Assembly: GCF_905475465.1 (NCBI RefSeq)
Contig: NC_062241.1
Coordinates: 4,960,001 to 5,024,000, forward strand
Direction: 5' to 3'
From: Pieris napi
Lineage: Eukaryota > Arthropoda > Insecta > Lepidoptera > Pieridae
DNA length: 64,000 bases
Below the pieces are notes generated by a model, which made no database searches, had not been told where the DNA came from, and saw only the letters and a list, made by a program, of their open reading frames with translations. Position numbers and translations under genes: made by a program. Positions 35,437 to 47,219 of the stretch are shown piece after piece. Every line of letters begins with the position of its first letter. Within the stretch, counting starts at the first letter, position 1.

Positions 35437-35677
35437 GGGTGAGATCTATAGTGCGCACTTAGACTTTGCTCAGACTTAACTACAACCATTCTTTACTTTT
35501 TTAAAGGATAATAAAGAAGGTATTGCATGAAATGAAACATCAATTTCTGTCTTAGCTTGAGCTTAGCTTAATCTCACCGTTAAAATGTCTATAAATATAC
35601 TAAATCATAGTTTAACCTTAGTGTTTTTCGTAAGTAAAGTCTGAGCAAAGTCCAAGTGCGCACTATAGATCTCACCC
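35437..35677. mobile_element. PIF/Harbinger-type MITE, TSD TAA
   Basis: TIRs GGGTGAGATCTATAGTGCGC plus about 20 further bases match inverted at the right end. TAA is duplicated outside (35434-35436, 35678-35680). GGG-initiated TIR with a TWA target fits PIF/Harbinger. 241 bp, non-coding. Confidence 0.8.
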
Positions 35678-35854
35678 TAAGAAGAAGCCGCAGGCGCAGA
35701 TCAAAGGAACCGGCTGAACGATTCGTTCCGTCTATTTAGTAATGACGACTGCGCATGACCCCTAGGTTATATCTAGTAGTTGAAAAATTACGCCGTTTAC
35801 TACCGGTTTTGATATGTACGGGAATATGACAAATATGTTTCTTTATAAAAAATT

Positions 35855-36030
35855 AAATAAAATATGTTTATTATGGAACATAAAATACATGTATCACTTA
35901 TTCCACGTCATTAAGTTTGAATTTGTTATGTAGGCATCCCTACGCATTGGCAAAGAAGACAGAGGGTGTAGGCCGAGAGAAAAAGCCGGCGTAAAAAACT
36001 CTCGGTACTCTTTTAAAATAGCAAATCATC
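35855..36030 (-). mobile_element. LINE group E 3' end, minus strand
   Basis: Reverse complement of the 18991-19215 tail: ATACATGTATCACTTATTCC, CAGAGGGTGTAGGCCGAGAG, AAAAAACTCTCGGTACTC. 5'-truncated. A small SINE-A head fragment (GTTGGCCTAGCGGTTACAAC) follows at about 36127. Confidence 0.65.
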
Positions 36031-36639
36031 AAACATCAAGCAATTTAAAGTGCGGTAATCCTTTAATAGAGTCCACAAAGATTTTTTGGAAGTTGTCGTA
36101 ATTGTAACTGCTTAAATAGAGTGTATGTTGGCCTAGCGGTTACAACTCCATTCTGACGTGCTTTCATACCAATGCACCAATGAAATTTAAATATATGCGC
36201 TCTTTAATTTTGTTAATATCTAGCGAACTGGGAGATACGATTGTTTTTGAGTAATAATTGTTTAAAAAAAGAACAACTCCACCCTCAAAGGGTTGCAACG
36301 CACCCACTAAAATCAGTGATTTCCTTGTTGTTCTGAGAAAAAGTTAACGTTTACGGTTTCTACAAGGCGATTTTATTGCTTTAAAGCATTAACATTTAAC
36401 GCTATCTTAGGTATACTAACAGTAAATAATCTTGCGTTAAAGATTTATTGTCTATTACATCAACACAATAAGCTTGTCATAATAAAGGGTTTCTTTTTAA
36501 TTAACTCCAAAAGCCTTAAATGACGCTTGCAATCTTTTGCTATACTTTTGTCAAAGGAATTTAGCTATAAAATAATCTTAATAGCACTAGAACTGAAATT
36601 ACAATTTCGGGTGTTATCTATATCCAGTCCAAGAAAAAG

Positions 36640-36770
36640 AATACTAACGGGACTTTTTTTTTTTAGGTCGCGTCTCCGACGGAACAGTTTGCTAGTTCAC
36701 AAAAGAAAATGCCGAATGAAACGGACCGTGTAAGACCTCCAGCTATCAAATGGTGCAGAACTCTTTCCAA
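36640..36770 (-). mobile_element. LINE group B fragment
   Basis: GTCGCGTCTCCGAC, CAGTTTGCTAGTTCACAAAA, GAAAATGCCGAATGAAACGG parallel 38350-38440. Internal part of the group with the 3' tail deleted. Confidence 0.4.
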
Positions 36771-36850
36771 AGTACTACTTTGTAGTAGTATTATATTGGA
36801 GAGATAATTTGACAAGCCTTTAGCTGAATTTCGTTAGAAACTGGTATTTC

Positions 36851-37020
36851 AAACTCTCAAACTCAAAATATCTTTATTCAAGTGGGTAACCAAGTACACT
36901 TTTGAATCGTCAAGTTAAATTAATCGTAAATTTACTACCAGTTCGCTAGTCAAGGGCGTAGAGCGGGTAAGAAGAACTGGCAAGAAACTTTCCGCCACTC
37001 TTTTTTATCGCCAAGTATTG
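36851..37020 (-). mobile_element. Jockey-like LINE 3' UTR, truncated copy
   Basis: Nearly identical to the 3' UTR of the element at 45186-46430. Shared are the (TTTGAG)n-type tail, AATATCTTTATTCAAGT, CACTTTTGAATCGTCAAGTT, AGAAGAACTGGCAAGAAACT and CGCCAAGTATTG. It breaks off at 37020. Recent by its similarity. Confidence 0.8.
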
Positions 37021-37139
37021 GGAGCGCCGGCCCAGAGATGTTAGCAGTATTTCAGACGCCGTACCTGAGTCTTGCATAGCCTACTTTGTACCTCAGTGAA
37101 ATACTGTTTAGCCTCCTATTTATTTTGAATTAAAAGAAA

Positions 37140-38160
37140 GTTTAAAACACTACATCATACACAGCATATTATTTTACTCTTGTAATGATTTAATTTCAAC
37201 AAACTTTTCTTTATATTGAAATATTTAATAGTTTACCTAAATTAGGGACCTATAAATTGTAAAAATAACCTAACCTTTGTAACGAAACTTATGTTTATTT
37301 ATTTACATTACATACATTGTAACTAAGTCAAAGAAACATATGACAAAAATATAATGTATTATTCTATTAATGATTATTTGCTTGAAACGTTATAGTTAAT
37401 ATTAATTTGATAACGTATTAATTTATTTTAATATATGATATTTTATCACTACAAATCATATAAGAATTGACTATAATGGTTTGACACAAAATGTATGTAA
37501 CTTCTATGTAAAATTCCTTTAAAGACAAATTTGCTTGCTATTATGTGCATGTTATAACATTTTTTTACCATATTCTTGCAAATATATATCATGAATTCCT
37601 GATTTTACAGTTGGATTTGTAATAAATATTTCCATATGTCAAATAAACATTTACGCGAATTTCACAGAAATTATAGTCATCGAAATGTATATAATTACTG
37701 TAATAACAAGAAAACCGTATTTACAATTGACAAATTACATTTAAAATGTGTAATTTGTTGTCAATACCCGATAATTTGATATAATTATAGCAAACAATGC
37801 TTATGCATATTTGTAATTACGAGCGGTAGCACGCGTGATAAGTTTACTGTTTTTCATTATGAAGAGAAAATCTACATTGAGTGTGATTCGGGATCCTTGG
37901 AAAATGTATGTCGAACCATATTTGTATAATACTTGTAAAAGACGATATCTAGTCAAGTCAATAAGCGACCCTATTGGCAATTTCGTTATAATAAATATTT
38001 CTTAACTTTGCTTAGGTAATCATAATTAGTCTTGTCTTCATAAATTTAAAATGTTCGTTACGCTCTTACGCCTCAGTTAATTTATATTTTTTAAACAGAG
38101 AAATATAAATTAAATCATTATTGTTTACTATGGTGTGGTCTTTAAACCCTTGGTAATAGT
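37140..38160. other. Intergenic without recognised repeats
   Basis: One of the longer stretches in which I see no transposon. It includes a less AT-rich segment at 37820-37915 (ACGAGCGGTAGCACGCGTGA). Candidate for host regulatory DNA; nothing in the sequence proves function. Confidence 0.3.
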
Positions 38161-38189
38161 GTTAAGTTACGCAAAAAATAAAAAAATCA

Positions 38190-38460
38190 TTTTTTTTAAA
38201 TTAAAATATATACTTTTTTATATTTTAGGGTGCAAACGAGCCTACGGGACGCCCAAAAATAGCAGTCATGGCAACCCATGGTCTCCCATTTGAGTGGGTG
38301 CATTGCCGGCCTTTGAGGGAGGAGATTACCATAACCTTTAAACAATTGGACGTCGTCTCTCCCAGGGAAAATCCCCCCTGTCAAATCCACAGTTCGCAAG
38401 TTCGCAAAAGAAAGTGTCTTGTGAAACGGATGGAGGAAGATTTCCAGCCACCCAGCAGAT
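38190..38460 (-). mobile_element. LINE group B 3' tail
   Basis: T-rich 3' end, then GCAAACGAGCCTACGGGACG, GTGGGTGCATTGCCGGCC, TTAAACAATTGGACGTCGTC. Minus-strand counterpart of 16370-16550. The overlapping short frames on both strands are not genes. Confidence 0.55.
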
Positions 38461-38528
38461 AAAATTTTGATTCTTTTCTCTTGAGTAAGAAAAGTCACTT
38501 AACCTATCTATGCTATAGCATAATCTAA

Positions 38529-39015
38529 TCTATATATATAAAAATGAAACCCGTTTTCCGTTGTCACGACATCACATGAAAACGGCTCGACCGATTTGTC
38601 TGATGATTTTTTTTGTTGTATTTGTAATTGTCAGGAGAAGGTTCTTATAAAAGAAAAAAAGAAAAAAATTGCGCGGAAAATTAGAAAATTCAAGAATACT
38701 TAACCACCATACAATTCGAACTTTTTGGTGTAACCTTATGGCGTTTGACATAAAACAACATTGACAGAATGCGTGCTGCAAATATCGTCAGAGGATGTAA
38801 GAAAAATGAATATCGTTCAAAATAAATGCTTCGATCGGAGTTATTATATTGATAATATAATAATATGCGAGCCAGAAAAACAAACAAAGAATGTTGTATA
38901 ACATAAAGCATTAGAATAATAAACACTTTGTTTCTGAAATATTTTTTAATTCATTATACCAATTTGAAATCAATATTCATAGTTAAGACAGGACAACGTC
39001 TGTCGGGTCCGCTAG
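38529..39015 (+). mobile_element. Non-autonomous Helitron, second subfamily
   Basis: A|TCTATATATATAAAAATGAA at the 5' end; CGGCTCGACCGATTTGTCTG inside; 3' end GTCTGTCGGGTCCGCTAG|T. The interior differs from the CGTTTGCCCGG subfamily. The minus-strand frames inside are accidental. Confidence 0.75.
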
Positions 39016-39479
39016 TATTAAATATAATCTAATATTAAATAGGTCTACAAACATTTTAGTATTTTAAATTTTTATCAGATTTTTGTACTACAGTACAAAA
39101 TCACATTACTACTGAACCACATTATTCCCGCGTAATTCGACCTGCGCGTGATTTCTAAATCCATGTAAGGAGTGCATACTTGTTGCCTATTAAGTGTTTC
39201 TGTGTATTCACTCTCCATCTTAATGACATTTAAATACCATAGATATTGAACAATCGTAACGGATCATTATACGCTACGTTGTTTTTCTGATACTTTTTAT
39301 TACTTATGCAAATATTATTAGCTATAGGAATTTAAAGTACACTTGCATTGTAACTCGTAACAGTTTTACAATTACATATTAATTCTATTTTTTATCAAAA
39401 CTTAAGTTTTCATAAATGTCGTATGTCAATAAATTTAAATATAACTTAAGAATAGAAATATTTTACTTATTTTCAAGAT

Positions 39480-39605
39480 AAGATCGTACCAAATCCTAAA
39501 AGCCGGCAACGCACTTTCGAGCCTTCTGGCAATGTGAGTGTCCATGGCTGTATCACCTAACATCAGATGAGCCTCCTGCCCGTTTGCCCCCTATAGGTAC
39601 AATAA
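39480..39605 (+). mobile_element. LINE group A 3' tail
   Basis: AAAAGCCGGCAACGCACTTT, GAGCCTTCTGGCAATGTGAG, CACCTAACATCAGATGAGCC, CCCGTTTGCCCCCTA. Only the last 120 bp remain. Followed by a deleted copy of the 4571-type MITE near 39640-39720. Confidence 0.65.
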
Positions 39606-40314
39606 AAACCACTGTAAATATAGGTAATAGGTAATAAAATATTTTTTTACCGGATTGAACTTATGTATTTACAATTATTTTTCATAATTTATGTGTGAAA
39701 GTTATGTCAATACTATATGAATAGGTTTTCTACTCAAATAACAAAATATAGTCTCGTTTGCAATCATGCGCATGCACATTAAAAAAATTTTTTTAACTAA
39801 AGTACTCTTTTGTCTCTTTCTTTTTTATACGCTGTGATGAAAGAGATATATGGATACTTTATTTAGAACGGTGATCAAGGTGCGTTTAAATAGGGGGATA
39901 GAATCCAAGCTAATGCCCTCTCCATGATAAACCTTGGACGATAGCAATACTTCCTTGGGCTGTCACCACATTTAAAATCTCACCTTAAAATTGCTGTAAG
40001 CCTAGAATAGTAGCTAGAACACCCTAAATTAATGAACAATAGGCCGAATAGGAAAAATGCCTTTAGCTTGAACTAAAATTATTATTACTTATTACGACTT
40101 AAGTGAGTGAAGTAAAACTTACACGACTACTTAGCCCATTCGTGTTCTAAGCAATAAGCTATCTACTAGTATTTGATTTTATTAGTATTTATAATAAAAC
40201 TTAGTTGCATTGGTTTACCGAAAGTTGGGTTACTAGAGTCTTCGGAAAAACAAGAAAAAAATGTACCTGAAAAAAATGTAAATGTTAAAAAACCAACACA
40301 CGAAAACTGTGTAA

Positions 40315-40660
40315 ACTCAAATTATTTATTTCAATTAGGCCAATTAAAAAGGCACTTGAAAGTTAAAATTTTAAAAAAAATGACTAGTTTCCCTTTCCAA
40401 AAGATAGTTTTACAAGGAGAAGAATGGGTAATAAACTCCATATTTACTCTTTTAAAATAGTTTTTACAATATTTTATATACTTTGATTTAACAATTAAAT
40501 GTGAAGACAATGTTCCTAGAATTAAAAAAATACTACTATACTTAAATAAAATAGGCGCATGTAGTTATAAAAAACATTGCAGCAGATAACTAGATTATTA
40601 TGTAGATACATTGTGCTCACATATTCAAAAATATTGCAACTATAGATTTTATGCTTTATA
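40315..40660 (-). mobile_element. LINE group D 3' tail
   Basis: Uninterrupted copy corresponding to 32190-32425 plus 33058-33170: ATTATTTATTTCAATTAGGC, TAGTTTCCCTTTCCAAAAGA, ATGTGAAGACAATGTTCC, CTCACATATTCAAAAATATT. It serves as the empty-site comparison for the foldback at 32429-33054. Confidence 0.65.
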
Positions 40661-41079
40661 AAAAAGAAATATTTAACATACAGTCAGTTATATGTACGTA
40701 TGTATACGTGTGTGCGTGAATGATATGAAAATGGCTCACGTCCGTGGACTGTTTCCTACCACAAACAATAGATTTACTTCTAAATATTATTTTTATTACC
40801 ATTTATTCTTAGTTATCTTAGTGGTTGTACTCGTAGTTCCATAAACATTTGTATAATTGGCAATAAAAATAGCTTCTTAATTCTTAATAGTAATTGAAAT
40901 ATTTTTAGCGTAATCGAGCAAATTGCAAACAATTATCTTGGAAAACAAGTTTGGTTCCCTCACACTTTAAATTTTTCTTGAGTTGTTTTAATTTATGATT
41001 CGATGTTTTTTTCACTTCCTGTTTGCTATGTTTGCCTTATAGGTCACATTATTTTTACACGCTCTATATTAGCTTCACC

Positions 41080-41480
41080 TGTATGTATGTATGTATGTAA
41101 CCGACTCCTTCGGACTCGATTTTGACCCACTTTTAACGGACAGATTTAATTCAAACTTTGCGCACCTGTCAAAGATCGATGATAATGCAATAATCGGAAA
41201 AAAAATGAAAAAAATAAAAAAAATTAACTAAAAAATAAATAATAGTTTAAAAAAACACGCTTTTAAAGCACATTTCGATAGACGAAAAATATGGCACACA
41301 GCACCCCACGCTTTTTCACAATAATACCAGTATTTTTTGTTCATTACCATTTTCAGCCTAAATTAGGAATTTATTTTTCACTGTTTAGTTTGATGTGCTT
41401 TAAAAGCGTGTTTTTTAGTTTTTTTTAACTATTATTTTTTTTTATGTATATCAGTGTGGCAAGCTTTTGTTAATAAAAAA
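41080..41480. mobile_element. MITE-like foldback with ACACGCTTTTAAAGCACA arms
   Basis: AACACGCTTTTAAAGCACAT (about 41253-41273) is inverted at about 41393-41414, extending through A/T-rich flanks on both sides. To the left are a (TGTA)n run and ATTCAAACTTTGCGCACCTG, probably part of the same repeat. Ends not determined. Confidence 0.5.
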
Positions 41481-41889
41481 AAATATATTACTGAACGAAA
41501 TGAAAAAAATATACATATATATTACCCTAAGAACGCTTTACAAATTGCGTTCTAGTTTTGTCTTCGTTTAGCATAATAGCGAGTTAATAGCCGTTAAATA
41601 TACAGAAAAATAAACCAATAAATCATTAATTGTACGCACGTCAGCCCGACAACCTTTTACATTTGTATTAATTCGTATAGTAATTATCATATCACCTTTA
41701 GCTTGCGTTTCGAACCTTATATGGCGCGTCAATTGATAGCAACGCAGAACTCATATAAATTACTTTTAATCGTTTAGGGATATATCACATACTTCGATAT
41801 TGATATAGTCGAAATAAAATGTGTGACCATAACTCCAGATTCAGATTTTAATCTTCATTCTATAAAGACATAAACGCCACATGATAAAA

Positions 41890-42186
41890 ATAAAAATAAA
41901 TCAGTGGCGCTACAACCGCTTTAGGTCTTGGCCTCAGATTTCTGAATCTGTTTCATGATCATTTTTAAATCTAATAGGCAAGTAGGTGATCAGTTTCCAG
42001 TGACACACGCCGTCGACTTTTTTGGTCTAAGACATGTCGGTTTCCTCACGATGTTTTCCTTCACCGTTCGAGCGAATGTTAAATGCGCACATAGAAAGAA
42101 AGTCCATTGGTGCACAGCCGGGGATCGAACCTACGACCTCAGGTATGAGAGTCGCACGCTGAAGTCACTAGGCCAACACTGCTCTG
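41890..42186 (-). mobile_element. tRNA-derived SINE (family A)
   Basis: Same order of blocks as 30303-30592: inverted A box TTGGCCTAGTGACTTCAGCG, B box GGTTCGATCCCCGG, GCACCAATGGACTTTC, and the 3' end at ATCAGTGGCGCTACAACCG. Very similar to that copy. Confidence 0.85.
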
Positions 42187-42199
42187 CACAAAAGGCCAC

Positions 42200-43250
42200 A
42201 TGATAGTGGTATTTATTAAGAGTTTAATATAGGTATATATTTTATATAAATTATTGGTTTTTGTATAGAAGAATTTAAAGGTAATACCGTAATCTGTATT
42301 CAGTGTTGCAGCAGTTATCAGTCAATATTAATGCCTACAGGACAACAGGAAGGACATACACATAAAATATGTAAAATGTCTTATCGCATCTAGATAAGCA
42401 ATAATTACACACAGCCGGCTACGGACGTTTTCAGAATTTAAAGTGTAAAAACCTCCGCCATTAAACAACTTAAAACCATTATGGGCATTTGGAAAAAACT
42501 GTTCAAAAATTACCTCTCACACAAAGACAAACGTCGTATGCGACCCAACGAACCGTTGCAAACTGAACTGTCACAACACGCAATAAATCACAAAATGGAA
42601 TGCCAGGTCTGTGTTATAAAGTCCTCGAAAATTAATAATAATAAAACGTAGAAAAACCGCGTTAGCAATAAACTTTCTGTAATCTTTTATGTTATAATCT
42701 ATGTGAACGAAAGAGACGGTCAAGCCGTTAGGTGACACGTGTAAAAGAGATAGTTATATTTCGTAGGTTTTTGCTAAGTCGTGACCAGTAGCCAATCCGG
42801 TGGCCGCTGGGGCGGTGCCCACAAAGAAATAGGAATTCGAAGTTTGAAATTGGTTCGAATGCTATCGTTGATCAGAAAAACGTTAGGATTTTGTAATGGA
42901 GTAATTTTTGTATTTGTAATATTTAAACCGATAGATTGGTTGCGGGCAATTTAATATGTCTGAAAACATAATTATGTACCTGTGTCGGTATATCACTAGT
43001 TGGTAGGTGCTGATAGCTTAACTATAGGTAAAATATTAGTGAACACCCGCAATTCCAGTTTAGGGAAAACGTTTGAATACGTATAGATAAAAGATAGTTC
43101 CTGTCTTTAGGCCTACATTAATTTAATATTAAGTATATCAAAAGATAATACAAATCCTAAAGATTTACATTTTTGGTGATTTCCCTGGCTTATGTAGCAA
43201 ATCCTACTTTCTATAAGTTGAATACCCTCCTGGGGCGACCAAGGTCTTCT
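42200..43250. other. Intergenic without recognised repeats
   Basis: No transposon ends found. The segment 42400-42620 has relatively balanced composition (ACAAACGTCGTATGCGACCC), and could be host regulatory DNA upstream of spineless. No coding support. Confidence 0.3.
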
Positions 43251-43254
43251 TGGA

Positions 43255-43520
43255 GCAACTTCATGCTCTCATGTTAAGTGCCCATGGACACACACATTGT
43301 CAGACGGCTCGCAAGTGCGTTGCCGGCCTTATAAGAAGTGTCTTAACTTCAATCTTAAGTCAAATTCGAAAATACTTAGTGGTACGACCTACATAGTGGT
43401 GGTGCGCTGTAAAACTGTCTTAAATAACGCTCAGTTGTGGAACAAAGGACTTCGAGGTGATACAGGTGGAATTTCGTTTTCTGCCTCTGACGTCCGATGA
43501 TGAAACTGTCTGTTTGGTGG
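43255..43520 (-). pseudogene. LINE group A remnant, minus strand
   Basis: Reverse complement contains TTCCACCTGTATCACCTCGA, GCGCACCACCACTATGTAG and CCGGCAACGCACTTGCGAGC, the C-terminal and tail blocks of group A in order. Frameshifted throughout. Confidence 0.55.
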
Positions 43521-43613
43521 ATGTCAAAAGGTGAGATTCAGAAACGATACTTTTCGCGAGCTTATTCTAACTAGCTTTAATACTCATTGCCGAATATCAA
43601 CCAAAGTACTTAA

Positions 43614-43869
43614 TCTACTATATAAAAATAAGTCGGGTTTTCCTTCATGACGCTATAACTCCAGAACGCACGAACCGATTTCCACGGTTTTGCATTCGTT
43701 GGAAAGGTCTCGGGCTCCGTGAGGTTTATAGCAAAGAAAATTGGAAAAATTTCAACAGAAAAGCGGGAAAATCTTACAAAAAAATAATTTCTTCATCTTT
43801 TAATCACCAAACGAAATGACATAAAACGAAGCCATCTGGTGGCGAAACGGAGTTCGCCGGGTTTACTAG
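43614..43869 (+). mobile_element. Non-autonomous Helitron, third subfamily, 256 bp
   Basis: A|TCTACTATATAAAAATAAG at the 5' end; ACGCACGAACCGATTTCCAC inside; 3' end ACGGAGTTCGCCGGGTTTACTAG|T. It contains GCCATCTGGTGGCG at about 43832-43845, close to a CTCF-type core. Confidence 0.75.
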
Positions 43870-44061
43870 TTAAGTATATATATAGGTACCTAGATAACTC
43901 AGAGTAAAATACATTTGTAAAAAAAACGCTATAAGTTCCATTTTAAATTACTAAGACAAACGTTAACTTGATCAGATATACCTACCTTACCTACCTACCC
44001 TAATAAAACGACTTTATTTATACCTACCCAAAAGTGTTAAATTTACTGCTTCCCTTAATAA

Positions 44062-44346
44062 TAAAAAATCAGTGGCGCTACAACCTTTTTAGGTCTGGGC
44101 CTCAGATTTCTGTATATGTTTCATGATCATTTGTCAATCCTATAGGCAAGTAGATGATCAGCCTTCTGTGCCTGCCGTCGACTTTTTGAGTCTAAGGCAT
44201 GTCGGTTTCCTCACGATGTTGTCCTTCACCGTTCGAGCGAATGTTAAATGCGCACTAAATAAAGTCCATTGGTACACAGCCGGGAATCGAACCTACGACC
44301 TCAGGGATGAGAATCGCACGCTGAAGCCACTAGGCCAACACTGCTC
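44062..44346 (-). mobile_element. tRNA-derived SINE (family A)
   Basis: Inverted A box TTGGCCTAGTGGCTTCAGCG, B box GGTTCGATTCCCGG, 3' end ATCAGTGGCGCTACAACC. Short internal deletions compared with 41890-42186. Confidence 0.85.
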
Positions 44347-44689
44347 TTATATAATCCATACTTAGCATTTGGACCATGTTTTACCAATTACAACAATCAA
44401 AGTATATTTCATAACAAAAATGACTCAATAGAATTTAAATTGCAATGAAAACATGAAAAATGCATTGACTGACAGAAGCAGGGTATTGTTATAGATCAAG
44501 CCGATTGCAGTAATAACACCGACCTAGTTAGCTCCAAATAAGTTATAATTAATTTAATAGCTATAAATGTACTGTGGAAATATGTTTAAGCCAATACAAT
44601 TATAATAATTGCGAAGCATTCGATGCGATTTTTTGTTTGATTTCGTTCATTTTACAAGTATGTACAAAATTAAAAAAAACAAAGGCGCT

Positions 44690-44880
44690 ACCTAGGTCAT
44701 TCATATATATTTTTTGTGCTTTAATATGCAGGTAGATCAGACACAAAAGTCACAGTGTTTTCTCGCAATGTTTTCCTGTATGAGCGATTGCTGCATATAC
44801 ACATAATCCATTGGTTAATATCTGTGATATCAAGGCAAGTGTTCAGATCTTCACGCTCAAGCCACTAGGTCGACTCCTAG
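44690..44880 (-). mobile_element. Old SINE family A copy
   Basis: Keeps AGGCGCTACCTAGGTC, TGTTTTCCTGTATGAGCGA, ATCCATTGGTTAATATCTG and AGCCACTAGGTCGACTCCT in the family order, but heavily mutated. Confidence 0.55.
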
Positions 44881-45185
44881 TGAACTAATGCGAAATATTT
44901 ATGTAGGTACCTATTTTGTTCTTGAATATCGTGGTTTTGACTATATATTTTAGTACTAAGCACTTGATAATAACAGTATTTAAACTAGAGTAGGATGATG
45001 AGTCTGTCGTGACATCATAATATACATTAATATTGTAGGTACTTGTGTGTAGTCATAACCGTGCTTTGTTGTAATATTTTCATGTTCTCTAGTCTAGATC
45101 CAACCAGTGTACTTAGCTTATATAAATTAAATATATTTATTTACTGAATTTTTATTAAAGTAAGACAAAGTTACTCAAACTCAAA

Positions 45186-46430
45186 CTCTCAAACTCAAAA
45201 TATCTTTATTCAAGTAGGTAACTAAGTACACTTTTGAATAGTCAAGTTAAATTAATCGTAAATTTACATTTACTACCAGTTCGCAAGTCAAGGGCGTAGA
45301 GCGGGTAAGAAGAACTGGCAAGAAACTTTCCGCCACTCTTTTTAATCGCCAAGTATTGTCATACAAATTGTTTGAACTGGAGCAATTCAATCCCAAGGAT
45401 TAGGATCATTTAAGTAGTCCTCAAATTTATAAAAAGCTTTGTTGATTAATTTTCGTTTAACGAGGACTTTGAATTTATTTAGTGATAATTCTCTAATTGC
45501 GCTTGGGAGTTTGTTGTAAAAACGAATACAATTTCCATATAAGGAGTGATTTATCTTTTGGAGCCTGGTTGTTCGTACACTCAAATTAGTTCTATTTCGC
45601 GTATTATACTGGTGAAAGTCACCATTTGTTTTAAAATCGTTTATATTTTTTTGGACATACAACAAGGCTTCAAGAATATATTGACCAGATAGTGTCATAA
45701 TATTTAATTCCTTAAACTTATTCCGTACCGACTCCCTCGGAGAAACACAACAAATACCCCGAACAGCCCGCTTCTGCAGCACAAATATGGATTGAACCTC
45801 TGCAGCAGCACCCCACAATAAAATGCCGTACGACATAACGCTATGAAAGTAGCTATGATACACAATTTTAGCCGTGTCCTCATCAGTAAACTGTCGGATT
45901 TTCTTTACTGCATATGCTGCAGAGCTCAGCCTATTCGAAAGAGTCTCTATGTGTGGGCCCCATTGGAGTTTACTATCTATTGTTATGCCTAGAAAAACAG
46001 TTTTGTCAACAAAGTTTAGTTCACTGTCCTTAATTTTCAGGTTACCAATATCTCGCTTTACGCTAGTAGTTGTAAATCTAATACATTTTGTTTTATTCTC
46101 ATTAAGCAATAAGTTATTTACATTAAACCAGTTAACTATACGAGAGATAGAATTGTTTACATCGTCCAATAATACGTTATTCCTATTCACTTTAAATAGA
46201 AGTGAAGTGTCATCAGCAAACAATACCATCTCATGAACTTCGTTGACAAAGAATGGGAGGTCATTTATGTAAATCAGAAATAAGAAAGGCCCGAGAATCG
46301 ATCCTTGGGGGACGCCCATTGATACCTGCGAACCCGGAGAGGTGACTCCATTGACATGAACTCTTTGGATCCTTCCCTTTAAATATGAATTCATCAGGCT
46401 GGAAGCTTTGCCATCAACGCCATAGTGTTA
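45186..46430 (-). mobile_element. Jockey-like LINE, 5'-truncated, recent
   Basis: The 3' end on the minus strand has AATAAAG-type signal sequence and a (TTTGAG)n tail (45177-45200). The 3' UTR matches 36851-37020. The coding part is open from about 46427 (YGVDGKASSLMNS) to the stop at 45387. An in-frame TAA just upstream, near 46430, marks the truncation junction inside the RT domain. Endonuclease and ORF1 are missing, so the copy cannot move alone. Confidence 0.85.
45387..46394 (-). CDS. Reverse transcriptase C-terminal two-thirds (jockey-like LINE)
   Basis: 335 residues without stops. Residues 27-47 hold GVPQGSILGPFL and INDLP (RT motif B region). FADD at 59-62 is the catalytic motif C. 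The thumb follows, and then a C-terminal region with SYGILLWG and RAVRGICC, ending LNDPNPWD. It normally copies element RNA at a nicked target. The fingers part of RT and the whole endonuclease are absent because the insertion is 5'-truncated. ATG at 46394 is internal to the domain rather than a native start. The intact frame suggests recent insertion. The 120-codon frame on the opposite strand is a shadow. Confidence 0.85.
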   Translation of the reverse strand: MNSYLKGRIQRVHVNGVTSPGSQVSMGVPQGSILGPFLFLIYINDLPFFVNEVHEMVLFADDTSLLFKVNRNNVLLDDVNNSISRIVNWFNVNNLLLNENKTKCIRFTTTSVKRDIGNLKIKDSELNFVDKTVFLGITIDSKLQWGPHIETLSNRLSSAAYAVKKIRQFTDEDTAKIVYHSYFHSVMSYGILLWGAAAEVQSIFVLQKRAVRGICCVSPRESVRNKFKELNIMTLSGQYILEALLYVQKNINDFKTNGDFHQYNTRNRTNLSVRTTRLQKINHSLYGNCIRFYNKLPSAIRELSLNKFKVLVKRKLINKAFYKFEDYLNDPNPWD

Positions 46431-46809
46431 AGACATCAGTAATATTGACTTCATCCATCCTACAAAGTTCTTACAAGTCCAAATTGATTCCTAAAGTTGT
46501 AATTAGCATGTGTACAGTGTACACGCATAAAGTATTAACATACAAACATGTTGTAAAGTTAGCCTATTGTATTAATAAACCAAAGTTATAGTCTGAGATA
46601 ATTTTAATAGTTAAATAAACACGCTACCCGTTCGTTTGTTGCCGGTTTTCATCATGCCGAGTTCCATAGATAAAACAAGACAATTCTTGAACGTTGTTGT
46701 TGTTGCAAGTTGCAACAAAGTTGCAAGTTGCAACGTTTCACGGTCCGCTATATTAAAAGTGAATGACTTCCAGCGATCACATCACGGTGGTGCGAATGAA
46801 ATTATTACA

Positions 46810-46880
46810 CAGAAGGCTGATCACCTACTTGTCTATTAATAAATAAAGTCTCGAAACAGATACAGAATCAAAAAAAAAAA
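46810..46880 (+). mobile_element. SINE family A 3' fragment
   Basis: GCTGATCACCTACTTGTCTA, then CGAAACAGATACAGAATC and an A-run. Only the 3' end of the family is present, abutting a LINE tail. Confidence 0.5.
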
Positions 46881-47020
46881 CTAAATCATTTATTCAACAC
46901 AATGTGCACTTATGAAATATATATTAAAAGCTTTTAATTTACATACCTATACTGCCAGTTCTCAAATCAAGGTCGTAGAACGGAAGAGAAGAACTGGCAA
47001 TAAACTCTCCGCCACACAGA
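46880..47020 (-). mobile_element. LINE group C-like 3' tail
   Basis: AATCATTTATTCAACACAAT, CTGCCAGTTCTCAAATCAAG, GAAGAGAAGAACTGGCAATA, CTCTCCGCCAC. Matches 4965-5140 closely. 3' UTR only. Confidence 0.6.
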
Positions 47021-47219
47021 AATCTGAAGTCGAGACTGTAGTATGCCTGGTTTGTTATTACTCTTTAACTAGCCTAAGATATCCTGTGTTAATATCCTTC
47101 TACTTCTAGCTTAGGTCCTAGTTTCTATTTGTAAACACAAAACACGTTAGTAGGTGGGCACGGAAGCCTAATCATTGAACTGAATGCAGGCGTAGATTTA
47201 AATAAACACATTTCGATGG

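Noticed and set aside
45874..46236. 120-codon plus-strand frame
   Set aside because: Opposite-strand shadow of the jockey-like reverse transcriptase. The same applies to plus-strand frames within 54777-58076.
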